A stretch of DNA of 64,000 nucleotides, from NCBI RefSeq assembly GCF_026342405.1, contig NZ_JAPEMU010000001.1, positions 5,084,001 through 5,148,000 on the forward strand, read 5' to 3'. Below are positions 1-8,052 of this stretch, in pieces. The stretch is from Kitasatospora sp. NBC_00240 (lineage in GTDB: Bacteria > Actinomycetota > Actinomycetes > Streptomycetales > Streptomycetaceae). The notes below the pieces were generated by a model that saw only the letters and a program-made list of their open reading frames with translations, was not told the origin of the DNA and made no database searches. Each line of letters begins with the position of its first letter. Position 1 is the first letter of the stretch. The position numbers and the translations under genes were made by a program.

Positions 1-303
1 GAGGCCTGAGGCCCGGCCGTCACCGGGCGGGCCCGGTCGCGGAGTTGCCGGGATCGGGCCGGGGCCGGCCGCGGAAGCCCCCGGAAGCCCGTCACCCAAC
101 GTGCGGAATACGCTACGATCCGTAAGTCGTGATCTTGTCGCGGGCCGGGTCCGGGTGGGCGCGGGCGAGTCGGCCGGCCCCGACGGCCCCGCCCGGCCTC
201 CGCAGGCTCCCGCGGCGCCGCCGGTCCGGGGCCGGCCACCGTCCGGCCGCATCGTCCGCGGCGACCGGCCAGGCCGCGTCGTCCCCCATGGAAAGCCCCG
301 AAG
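1..303. other. left-edge non-coding stretch
   Basis: I see no gene here. The stretch is very GC rich, and the open frames crossing it have no recognisable content. A possible -10-like TACGAT lies at 114-119. The segment probably holds the promoter and leader of the terpene-cyclase-like gene that follows. Confidence 0.4.
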
Positions 304-1902
304 TTGACGCCTGCCCTGCTGCCCTCCGCCGGCCGGGTCGAACCCCTCGCCCACGGGCCGCTCGCCCACCGGCCCCCGGCCCATGAGCCCCTCGCCCACG
401 ACCTCCCGCGCTGCCGTGACCGGCTGGCCCGGCGGGTCGCCGCCCGGGTGGGCCCGGACGGCCTGCTCCGGGCGCCCTGCGCGAGCCGGATGCTGGAATC
501 CGCGCTGGCGCTGCGGCTGCTCACCGTCGAGCGGGCCGCCCCGCAGGCCCGCCGGCGGCTCGCCCGGTACCTCCGGGACACCCTCGACCACCACCCGCCG
601 GACCTCTTCCAACGCGCCCTCGGCCGGGCCGCGCTCGGCCTCGCCGCCCCCGCCGACCGCGAGGCGGCCCGGGCGCTGGACGCCGTCGACCACTTCACCG
701 CCGACCGCAAGCGGCTGATGTTCGCCACCCTGCTGGCCGAGCTCGGCGCCGGGGAGTTCCCCCGGGTGCGGCCGGAGGCCTACGACGTACGCGGCCAACA
801 GAGCTGGCTCCAGCTGGAGATGACCTCCCTCAAGATCATGGCGGCGTACGGCGCCGGCTCCCCCGAGCTGGTCACCGGCGCGGACTGGGCCGTCCTGGCG
901 CCCGCCGTCCGGCCCGGGCCGGCCTGGGAGGGCAACAACCTGGCCCGGCTGCTCGGACTGCTCGCCCTGCGCAAGCACCCCGGCCACCGGCCCGCCGTCC
1001 GGCGCGTTCTCGGGGACGTGCTGGCCGGTCCGGGTCCGGACGGGGGGATCCCGTTCATCACCGGGATGGGCCTCTTCGCCACCGCCACCGGCGGGCTCGC
1101 CCTCGTCCGCTGCGGGTACGCGGGGCCGCTGGTCGACCGGATGGCCGACGCCCTCGCCGGCCGGCAGAACCCCGACGGCGGGTTCGGCTTCCACCCCGGG
1201 GTGACGCAGAGCGACGTCGACGACACCTCGTACGCCGTCGAGTTCCTGCGCGGCGCCGGGGCCGCCCGGCACCGCCGGCGGATCGCCGCGGCCGAGCGCT
1301 ACCTGCTGGACCGGCGCAACCCCGACGGCGGCTTCCCCACCTACGCGCGCGGCATCCCCTCGGAGGTCGCGATGACCGCCGGGGCGGTCAACGCGCTGGC
1401 CCCGAACCCGGCCCACCGGGCGGTGGTCGAGCGCGGCGCCCGCTTCATCGCGGCCGGCCAGCGTCCGGACGGCAGCTTCGGCCGCGGCTGGAGCCGCAAC
1501 ACCTCCAACGCGGTCTTCCGGGCCGTGCTGGCCTGCGACGCGGCCCGCGCCGGCGCCGGCCCGGCCGACCGCTCGGAGCTCGACCTGGTCCGGAAGCGGG
1601 CCGTCGGCCACCTGGCCGGGACCGCCAACGCCGACGGCGGCTGGGGACACGTCCCCGGCGACCCGAGCGACCCGATCAGCACGGCGTACGCGGTGATCGC
1701 CCTGGCCCGCTCCGGAGAGCACCGCCCGGTGCTCCGGCGGGCCGTCCGGCTGCTCGCCACCTGCCAGCAGCCGGACGGCGGGTACCTCAGCCGCCCGGAC
1801 CAGGCCGGCCCCCGGCCGCTGCTCTACGACGTCCCGGCGTTGGCGGACGTCAGCGTGCTGCTCGGCCTGGCCCACGTCCCGGCCGGCCTCGCCGGACGGT
1901 GA
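304..1902 (+). CDS. class II terpene cyclase-like protein (squalene/prenyltransferase repeats, DxDD)
   Basis: A 532-aa protein with repeated DGG(F/W/Y) blocks of the alpha/alpha-barrel fold shared by class II terpene cyclases: NPDGGFGFHPG near residue 290, NPDGGFPTY, RPDGSFGRGW, NADGGWGHV and QPDGGYLSR. Residues 304-307 read D-V-D-D, followed by TSYA. This is the DxDD signature whose central Asp protonates the substrate in class II diterpene and squalene cyclases. The length fits bacterial class II diterpene cyclases (about 500-530 aa). I therefore infer proton-initiated cyclisation of a prenyl diphosphate, but the substrate cannot be read from sequence. No DDxxD class I motif is visible. The TTG start at 304 follows a GGAAAG-like site; an internal start is possible because the first 35 residues are low complexity. 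A PLP enzyme follows 88 bp downstream. Confidence 0.72.
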   Translation: MTPALLPSAGRVEPLAHGPLAHRPPAHEPLAHDLPRCRDRLARRVAARVGPDGLLRAPCASRMLESALALRLLTVERAAPQARRRLARYLRDTLDHHPPDLFQRALGRAALGLAAPADREAARALDAVDHFTADRKRLMFATLLAELGAGEFPRVRPEAYDVRGQQSWLQLEMTSLKIMAAYGAGSPELVTGADWAVLAPAVRPGPAWEGNNLARLLGLLALRKHPGHRPAVRRVLGDVLAGPGPDGGIPFITGMGLFATATGGLALVRCGYAGPLVDRMADALAGRQNPDGGFGFHPGVTQSDVDDTSYAVEFLRGAGAARHRRRIAAAERYLLDRRNPDGGFPTYARGIPSEVAMTAGAVNALAPNPAHRAVVERGARFIAAGQRPDGSFGRGWSRNTSNAVFRAVLACDAARAGAGPADRSELDLVRKRAVGHLAGTANADGGWGHVPGDPSDPISTAYAVIALARSGEHRPVLRRAVRLLATCQQPDGGYLSRPDQAGPRPLLYDVPALADVSVLLGLAHVPAGLAGR

Positions 1903-1990
1903 CCTGCCCGGCCGCCGCCACCACGGCTCCTGGGCCGATCCGCTCCGATCGGCCCTGGACGGCCCGGCCGCGGGTTCCGAGGATGGTGCC

Positions 1991-3187
1991 ATGACCTCAC
2001 TTCCCCCGGATCGGCACCCCGAGAGCCGGACCGTCCACCCGCCGGCCGCCGAGGTGGCCGGCAGCCGGCCGCTCGGCGTGCCGATCCACCAGGGCCACGT
2101 GTTCGCCTTCGACGACCCGGACGCCCTGGCCGCGGCCTTCAGCGACCCGGCCGGCGCCTTCCTCTACGGCCGGATGGGCAACCCCACCGTCCGGACGCTG
2201 GAACGCGCGGTCGCCGACCTGGAGGGCGGCGCCGCCGCACTGGCCGCCGCCTCCGGGATGGGCGCGATCAACTCCGTACTGCTCGGCCTGCTCCGCTCCG
2301 GCGACCACGTGATCGCCCAGCGCAGCCTCTACGGCGGCACCATGGCGATGCTCGGCGACCTGGCCGAGCGCTGGGGCGTGCAGGTCACCCACGTCGGCGG
2401 CGACAGTGCCGAGGAGGTCCGGCAGGCGCTGCGCCCGAACACCCGCCTGCTCTATCTGGAGACCATCTCCAACCCGATGACCCGGATCTCGGACGTGCCC
2501 GCGCTGACCGCCGTCGCGCGGGAGGCCGGCGTGCTCAGCGTCGTCGACAACACCTTCGCCACCCCGCTGCTCTGCCGCCCGCTCGACCACGGCGCGGACA
2601 TCGTGGTGCACTCCGCCACCAAGTACCTCGGCGGTCACAGCGACGTGCTCGGCGGGGTGGCCGTCTTCGCCTCGGCCGAGCTGCACGGCAAGGTCTGGCA
2701 CTACGCCTCCGAGCTGGGCGCCTCGGCCGACCCGTTCACCGCCTGGCTCACCCTGCGCGGCCTGCAGACCCTCGCCCTGCGGGTCCGGCGGCACTGCGAC
2801 AACGCCCTCGCGCTGGCCACCCGGCTGGCGGCCCACCCGGCCGTGGCCGCCGTGCACTACCCCGGACTGCCGCAGCACCCGGACCACGCCCTCGCCGGCC
2901 GGCTGCTGGACGGCGGCCACGGCGGGATGCTCGCCTTCGAGCACGTCGGCGGCCGCGAGGCGGGCCACGCCTTCGCCGGGGCCGTCCGGCTCGCGGCCCT
3001 GGCGCCCTCGCTGGGCGGGGTGCACACCCTGGTCATGCACCCGGCGAGCACCTCGCACCGCCAGCTGGACGACGAGCAGCTGCGGGCGGCGGGCATCGGC
3101 GCGGGGACGATCCGCGTCACCGTCGGCATCGAGCACCCGGACGACCTGTGGGCGGACCTCGACCAGGCCCTCGGCAAGGCGGGCTGA
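1991..3187 (+). CDS. PLP-dependent trans-sulfuration enzyme (cystathionine gamma-synthase/lyase family)
   Basis: A 398-aa fold-type I PLP enzyme of the Cys/Met metabolism family. Seen: the substrate-binding LYGRMGNPT segment near residue 57, the cofactor loop ASGMGAINSV, the DNTFATPLLCRPL segment, and the PLP lysine in HSATKYLGGHSD (K211). The C-terminal domain contains the usual SLGGVHTLVMHPAS block. Family members carry out gamma-replacement or gamma-elimination on O-acyl-homoserine, cystathionine or methionine, and sequence alone does not separate these reactions. The ATG start leaves 88 bp after the terpene-cyclase-like gene on the same strand, so cotranscription is plausible. A metabolic link between the two would be unusual. 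Confidence 0.85.
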   Translation: MTSLPPDRHPESRTVHPPAAEVAGSRPLGVPIHQGHVFAFDDPDALAAAFSDPAGAFLYGRMGNPTVRTLERAVADLEGGAAALAAASGMGAINSVLLGLLRSGDHVIAQRSLYGGTMAMLGDLAERWGVQVTHVGGDSAEEVRQALRPNTRLLYLETISNPMTRISDVPALTAVAREAGVLSVVDNTFATPLLCRPLDHGADIVVHSATKYLGGHSDVLGGVAVFASAELHGKVWHYASELGASADPFTAWLTLRGLQTLALRVRRHCDNALALATRLAAHPAVAAVHYPGLPQHPDHALAGRLLDGGHGGMLAFEHVGGREAGHAFAGAVRLAALAPSLGGVHTLVMHPASTSHRQLDDEQLRAAGIGAGTIRVTVGIEHPDDLWADLDQALGKAG

Positions 3188-3470
3188 CCGGGCGGCGGCC
3201 GCCCGGGGCGGGTGCCCCGGACGGCCGCGGGTGCGGACACGCGGGCCGGACGGGGGCCCGGCGGGGCCTTGAGCGCTCCTGCCCGGGGCCGGACCGCTCC
3301 GTCAAGCGGCGGCGGCACCGCAGAAATAGGATGAACCTGCGATTCGCCGGGCGACCGGCCGGGCCGGGCCGCCGGTGCCGTACGGTCGCCCGCCCCGGGG
3401 AGATCCCGAGTACCGGTCGCACCCGCGGTGACCGGCCGCGGGCCCGTGACCCAAGCCCCTGGGAGGGTCG

Positions 3471-4316
3471 ATGACCCGACGCCGACCCACCAGCGCCGAG
3501 GACCTGCTGACCGAACTCGGACGCCTCACCGCGCAGGCCTTGGAGCGCGCCGAGCTGCAGCAGGCCCGGGTGGAACTCGCCCAGGCCCTGCAGCGCGAAC
3601 TGCTCCCCGGCGCCCTGCCGGAGCTGCCCGGACTGCGCACCGCGGCCCGCTACGCGCCCGCCCGCAACGGCCTGGACATCGGCGGCGACTGGTACGACGG
3701 ATTCCGGCTGCCCGACGGCGCGCTCGGGTTCTCGATCGGCGACGTCCAGGGGCACGACGTGGAGGCGGCCGCCTTCATGGGCCAGGTCCGGGTGGGCCTG
3801 CGGGCGGTCGCCGGCATCTCGGCCGACCCGGGGGAGGTGCTGGCCCGGGCCAACGAACTGCTGCTCTCGATGGACTGCTCCCTCTTCGCCACCTGCAGCT
3901 TCCTGCGGTTCGACCCGGTCAGCTGGGAGCTGTCGGACTCCCGGGCCGGCCATGTGCCCGCGGTCTGGGCCACCACCGACGGCCGCAGCGGCGTCACCCA
4001 GGACGAAGGCGGACTGCCGATCGGGATCCTGCCCGGCGAGGAGTACCCGGTGACCCGGCGCCGGCTGCCGGTGCCGGGCGCGTTCGTCCTGGTCACGGAC
4101 GGCGTGGTGGAGGGCCCCTCGTTCCCGATCGAGGCCGGCCTCGAACAGGTCACCCGGGTGGTCGAGGAAGGCGTCGGCGCCGGGGCCAGGGCCGGCACCG
4201 CCCCCGATCCCGGCGAGCTGGCCACCGAGATCATCAAGGTCGCCGACCTCACCGGCCACACGGACGACGCCGCCGTCCTCGTCCTGTGCCACGACGAGCG
4301 GGCCCGCGAGGCGTAG
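3471..4316 (+). CDS. SpoIIE/RsbU-type PP2C protein phosphatase
   Basis: 281 aa. A short N-terminal coiled-coil-like helix (about residues 8-45) is followed by a SpoIIE-type PP2C domain. Metal-binding aspartates are in GGDWYDGF (D73) and SIGDVQGHD (D91), with FVLVTDGVVE and the terminal DDAAVLVL also present. In Streptomyces such phosphatases dephosphorylate anti-sigma-factor antagonists and so activate sigma factors. No PAS, GAF or kinase domain is attached, so sensing must come from a partner. The MASE1 membrane protein downstream is a candidate, because MASE1 and SpoIIE domains are often fused in one protein in this group. That pairing is inference. Confidence 0.9.
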   Translation: MTRRRPTSAEDLLTELGRLTAQALERAELQQARVELAQALQRELLPGALPELPGLRTAARYAPARNGLDIGGDWYDGFRLPDGALGFSIGDVQGHDVEAAAFMGQVRVGLRAVAGISADPGEVLARANELLLSMDCSLFATCSFLRFDPVSWELSDSRAGHVPAVWATTDGRSGVTQDEGGLPIGILPGEEYPVTRRRLPVPGAFVLVTDGVVEGPSFPIEAGLEQVTRVVEEGVGAGARAGTAPDPGELATEIIKVADLTGHTDDAAVLVLCHDERAREA

Positions 4317-4320
4317 GCCG

Positions 4321-4374
4321 CGCCCGGTCACCCCGCCGCGCCCGGTCACCCCGCCGGGGCCGGTCACCCCGCCG
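4321..4374. repeat. 18-bp tandem repeat, three copies
   Basis: The unit CGCCCGGTCACCCCGCCG occurs at 4321-4338 and 4339-4356, and with three changes at 4357-4374. It lies directly after the SpoIIE phosphatase stop codon, in the spacer before the MASE1 gene. Confidence 0.85.
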
Positions 4375-4509
4375 GGCCCGGCCCGGCCGTCCGCGCGCTT
4401 CGTCCGCCGGACCGGCCGGTCCCGCCCGCCGCGGGGTGGCAGGGCCGGCCGGCGGAAGACGCCCCGCAGCGCGTGTCACGGGCCGGTGCCGGGTCGGCGG
4501 CGTTGTCTG

Positions 4510-5529
4510 ATGGCTGTTGTGGTGCGCAACGAGGTATTCCGGCGTCTCACCGCAGCAGCCCTGCGGATCCTCGCCGTCGCGGCCGCCTACTTCGTGGCCG
4601 GCCGGATCGGACTGCTGCAGCAGGTGGTCGTCGGGGGCGCCAAGGTCACGCCCCTCTGGCCGCCCACCGGCATCGCCCTGACCTGCCTGCTGATCCTCGG
4701 CCCGCGGATCTGGCCCGGCATCGCGATCGGCACCCTGCTGGTGATCTCCACCATCGGGCCGCTGAACAGCGCCTCGGTCGCGATCGCCGCCGGGAACACC
4801 CTCGCCCCGGTCTGTTCCTACCTGATGCTCCGGCGGGTGGGCTTCCGGATCGAGCTGGACCGGCTGCGGGACGGCGTGGTGCTGGTCTTTCTCGGCGCCC
4901 TCGCCGGGATGCTGATCAGCGCGACCGTGGGCAGCTTCGCGCTGCTGCTGATCGGCTCGCTGCCGGCCAGCGGCTTCTGCGCGACCTGGTCGGCCTGGTG
5001 GGTGGGCGACGCGATGGGCGTCCTGGTCATCACGCCGCTGCTGCTGGCGCTGTACACCTTCCGCCGGCCGACCGCGATACGGCCGTACCAGTGGGTCGAA
5101 CCGCCGCTGCTGGTGATGGTCACCACGGTGGTGACGCTGATCGGCACCCGCAGCACCCTGCACCTGCTGTTCCTGGTCTTCCCGGTGCTCATCTGGGCGG
5201 CCCTGCGGTACCAGCTGATGGGCGCTGCGCCGTGCGTGCTGGTGATCTCGGTGGTCGCGGTCCGGGCCGCGGTCGACGGCGTCGGACCCTTCACCGGCCA
5301 CAGCACGCTCGCGGTCATGTTCACCCTGCAGGCCCTCAACGGCGCGGCGGCGCTGACCGCGCTGCTGCTGGCGGCCCTGATCGCCGAGCAGCGGAACACC
5401 TATTTCAGGATCGAGCAGGCCTGCATCGGGCTGGCCGAGGTGGTGGCCCGGCTGGCGCCGGGCGAGGACGTTCACCGCTGGCCGCCGGAGGACGAGGACC
5501 GGCCCGGCGACCGGCCCGGCGAGCACTGA
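4510..5529 (+). CDS. stand-alone MASE1-domain integral membrane sensor
   Basis: 339 aa with about eight hydrophobic segments. The N-terminus AAYFVAGRIGLLQQ and the loop TPLWPPTGIALTCLLILG, followed by a PGIAIGTLL segment, are typical of MASE1, a predicted sensory membrane module. MASE1 is usually fused to GGDEF, kinase or SpoIIE outputs. Here only about 50 hydrophilic residues follow the last membrane segment, so the protein has no output domain. It lies after the SpoIIE phosphatase on the same strand, which suggests a split two-gene sensor-phosphatase. I chose the ATG at 4510; an in-frame start at 4486 would add eight residues. Confidence 0.8.
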   Translation: MAVVVRNEVFRRLTAAALRILAVAAAYFVAGRIGLLQQVVVGGAKVTPLWPPTGIALTCLLILGPRIWPGIAIGTLLVISTIGPLNSASVAIAAGNTLAPVCSYLMLRRVGFRIELDRLRDGVVLVFLGALAGMLISATVGSFALLLIGSLPASGFCATWSAWWVGDAMGVLVITPLLLALYTFRRPTAIRPYQWVEPPLLVMVTTVVTLIGTRSTLHLLFLVFPVLIWAALRYQLMGAAPCVLVISVVAVRAAVDGVGPFTGHSTLAVMFTLQALNGAAALTALLLAALIAEQRNTYFRIEQACIGLAEVVARLAPGEDVHRWPPEDEDRPGDRPGEH

Positions 5530-5617
5530 CCGGCCCGGCGAACACCGACCGGGCGCGGGGCGCGGGGCCGGGACGCGGGACACCGGTCCCGGCCGCGGCG
5601 GGCCGTCGGGCCCCTGT

Positions 5618-5761
5618 TCAGGACCGGCCGGCCGCCACCACCCCCTCGTCCGGCCGCTCGCGGACCAGCTCGGTCAGCCGGGCGAAGCCCTCGGCGCCGT
5701 GGCCCGCGTCCACCGCCCGCCGGGCGAGGGCGTGCGCGGCGGTCAGCACCGTGGCGTCCAG
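5618..5761 (-). pseudogene. C-terminal remnant of an NAD(P)-dependent oxidoreductase
   Basis: The minus strand encodes about 47 residues ending in a stop at 5618. It reads LDATVLTAAHALARRAVDAG, then HGAEGFARLTELVRERPDEG. This resembles the C-terminal helix of 6-phosphogluconate-dehydrogenase-like or imine-reductase proteins, where AGHGxEGFxxLxE is common. Upstream the frame loses similarity at about 5761 and meets a stop near 5786, so no complete gene exists. It sits beside the LysR gene. The family assignment is tentative because only a tail remains. Confidence 0.4.
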
Positions 5762-5844
5762 CCGTGAATCGCGGCGCGGCCTCCGTCAGTCCTCGTTCAT
5801 CGCCTCGCCCGCGATGGACCTCGCACGGCTCACGGTCAGCACGG

Positions 5845-6783
5845 TTACCTCGTCGGCTCCGTCGGCTCCGGCGTCAGCGAGGCCGTGAGGGCGTCGAGCA
5901 GTGCGCACAGGACGGGCTGCTCCAAGGCGGTGTCGCGGACCGCCGCGTAGACCGTCCGGACCGGTTCGGGGCGCTGGAGCCGGTGGGTGGTGACACCGGG
6001 GTTGCCGTTGCCCAGTCCCAGTCCCAGGCCCAGTCCCAGTCCCAGCGACGGGATCACCGCGACGCCGAGGCCGGCCGCGACAAAGCCCTGGGCGGTGGCG
6101 TAGTCCTCGCTCCCCACCACGAAGTCGGGACTGAAGCCCGCCGCCGCACAGGCGTCGAGGACCGGCTCCAGGCAGGGGCCCGGCGGCTCGCTGCCGATCC
6201 ACGGCTCGTCGGCCAGCTCGGCGAGGTCGAGGACGTCGTTGGCGGCGAGCCGGTGCCCGTGAGGCAGCACGGCGCGGTAGGGGTCGTCGCGCAGGTGCAC
6301 CAGCCGGACGCCCGACGGGGGCTGGTCGTCGGCGCGGCGGACCACCAGAGCCAGGTCCGCCCCGCCCTGCTCCACCTCGGTCAGCGGGTCGCCGGTGTCG
6401 TTGAGCTTCAGGTCGATCCGTACACCGGGGTACTGGCGGCGCAGCCGGGCCAGCGCGGGCGCCACCACGGTGGCGCCGACCGAGGCGAAGTAGCGGACGG
6501 CCACCGTGCCGGTGCGCCCGGACCGCAGGTCGGCCAGCGCCGTCTCGGCCTCGGCTACCCGCCTGCTGATGACGTCCGCATGCTCGGTGAGCAGTCGCCC
6601 CGCCGCCGTCGGCCGCACGCCCCGCCCGACGCGTTCCAGCAGGGCGATCCCGGCCTGCTTCTCCAGGGCCGCTACCTGCTGGCTGATGGCGGACGGCGTG
6701 TAGCCGAGGTTCGCCGCCGCCGCCGTCACGGACCCACTGGCGACCACCGCCCGTAGGACCTGCATGCGCCGCACATCAAGCAT
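5845..6783 (-). CDS. LysR-family transcriptional regulator
   Basis: 312 aa. Residues 1-60 form a LysR winged HTH (MQVLRAVVASGSVTAAAANL, then GYTPSAISQQVAALEKQAG). The periplasmic-binding-like effector domain starts near residue 90. It is divergent to an EamA transporter with a 174-bp spacer, the usual arrangement in which a LysR protein controls its neighbour. Odd feature: near residues 246-258 the protein has a Gly-Leu run encoded by six copies of a hexanucleotide, where the family normally has a single IPSLG-type loop. The run is in frame, so the protein should still be made. Confidence 0.9.
   Translation of the reverse strand: MLDVRRMQVLRAVVASGSVTAAAANLGYTPSAISQQVAALEKQAGIALLERVGRGVRPTAAGRLLTEHADVISRRVAEAETALADLRSGRTGTVAVRYFASVGATVVAPALARLRRQYPGVRIDLKLNDTGDPLTEVEQGGADLALVVRRADDQPPSGVRLVHLRDDPYRAVLPHGHRLAANDVLDLAELADEPWIGSEPPGPCLEPVLDACAAAGFSPDFVVGSEDYATAQGFVAAGLGVAVIPSLGLGLGLGLGLGNGNPGVTTHRLQRPEPVRTVYAAVRDTALEQPVLCALLDALTASLTPEPTEPTR
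6011..6046. repeat. hexanucleotide repeat (CCCAGT)6 inside the LysR gene
   Basis: Six adjacent copies of CCCAG(T/G/C) on the plus strand encode the (GL)n run of the LysR regulator. Gain or loss of units keeps the frame and would only change the number of Leu-Gly pairs. Confidence 0.9.
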
Positions 6784-6957
6784 GTAGAAATCCTTAATGA
6801 TTGTGCATTTTCTTTCGCTTGTCCTTTTGTATCACCTGCGGCACCGTTCCTCAGGCGGGCTCGGACGAACTCGGACGACGTCCGGACAAACTCAGGCGAA
6901 CTCAGGCGAACTCAGGCGGACCACCAGACCACCGGACCACCGGACGAGGAGCGACCA
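6784..6957. promoter_or_regulatory. divergent LysR/EamA promoter region
   Basis: The 174-bp divergent spacer has an AT-richer end next to the LysR start (about 6784-6830), where a LysR box would be expected. It also holds tandem repeats: CTCAGGCG(A/G)A at 6891, 6901 and 6911, then CCACC(A/G)GA at 6921, 6929 and 6937. No exact operator could be assigned. Confidence 0.5.
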
Positions 6958-7869
6958 GTGAACAGCGGACCGCGGGCCTGGGCCCGGTTGGGCGTTCTCG
7001 CTCTGCTCTGGGGATCGACCTTTCTGTGGATCAAGCTGGCGCTGGCCGGACTGTCCCCCGTCCAGGTGACTCTTGCCCGCTGCGCACTGGGATCCCTGAT
7101 GCTGCTGGTCCTGGCCCTGAAGGCACGCGCACCCCTGCCACGTGGTCGTGCCGTCCGACGTCATCTGCTCGTGGCGGCCTTCTTCTGCAACGCCCTGCCG
7201 TTCGCCCTGTTCAGCCTCGGCGAGCAGACCGTCGGCTCCGGCATGGCCGGCGTCCTCAACGCGACGACCCCGCTGTGGTCACTGCTGATCGGCCTCGCGA
7301 TCGGCACCGAGCGCGGCCTGCGCCCGGTGCGTCTGGGCGGGCTCCTGCTCGGCTTCGCGGGCACCGTCGTGATCTTCAGCCCCTGGCAGCAGACCGGGCC
7401 CGTCGGCTGGGGCGCCCTGGCCATTCTCGCGGCCGCGGCCAGCTACGCCGTCGGCTTCGCCTACATGGGGCGCAACCTCGTCGCCACGGGCATCCCCACC
7501 ATCGCCCTGTCCTCGGCCCAACTCGTCGCCGCCACCGCACTGACCGCACTGACCCTGCCCGCCGGCGGCCTGGCGCCCGTCCATCTCGCCCCGGAGACCC
7601 TGCTCGCCGTCGGCGTCCTGGGGATCTTCGCCACCGGGATCACCTTCCACCTCACGTATCGGATCATCGCGGACGAAGGCGCCACCAACGCCGCCACCGT
7701 CGGCTACCTGCTGCCGGTGGTCTCCGTCCTGCTGGGGGCGGTCGTGCTGCACGAGCCGCTCAGCCTCCGCATCGCCGTCGGGATGGCGGTCGTCCTCACC
7801 GGAGTGGCGATGACCCGACGCCGGCCCCGGCGCGCCCTCGGCACCCTCCGCGCCTCGGCACCGGCCTGA
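6958..7869 (+). CDS. EamA/DMT-family transporter
   Basis: 303 aa with about ten hydrophobic segments in two EamA repeats. The first begins RLGVLALLWGSTFLWIKLAL and the second contains AAASYAVGFAYMGRNL. Members export metabolites, amino acids or drugs. The GTG start at 6958 is preceded by GAGGAGCGACCA. The gene is divergent from the LysR regulator, which probably controls it. The substrate is unknown. Confidence 0.88.
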   Translation: MNSGPRAWARLGVLALLWGSTFLWIKLALAGLSPVQVTLARCALGSLMLLVLALKARAPLPRGRAVRRHLLVAAFFCNALPFALFSLGEQTVGSGMAGVLNATTPLWSLLIGLAIGTERGLRPVRLGGLLLGFAGTVVIFSPWQQTGPVGWGALAILAAAASYAVGFAYMGRNLVATGIPTIALSSAQLVAATALTALTLPAGGLAPVHLAPETLLAVGVLGIFATGITFHLTYRIIADEGATNAATVGYLLPVVSVLLGAVVLHEPLSLRIAVGMAVVLTGVAMTRRRPRRALGTLRASAPA

Positions 7870-8052
7870 CCGGCGCCCGGCGTCCAGTGACGTGCCACCT
7901 CCTCCGGAAGACCGAAGGCAATCACGAACTGCGCCCATGCCGGAGGACGGCAACAGCCGCTCGACCCGCTCCTCGGTTTTGGAACCGACCTCGGGTGCGC
8001 TCCAACACCCGATAACCTCGGCTGCGTTCAGTGTCAAGGGAGGGGACGGGCC

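Noticed and set aside
4321..4374. Possible CRISPR-like repeat
   Set aside because: 18-bp units are directly adjacent with no spacers, so this is a simple tandem repeat. No cas genes are present.
6011..6046. Phase-variation switch in the LysR gene
   Set aside because: The unit is six bases long, so changes in copy number stay in frame and would not turn the gene off.
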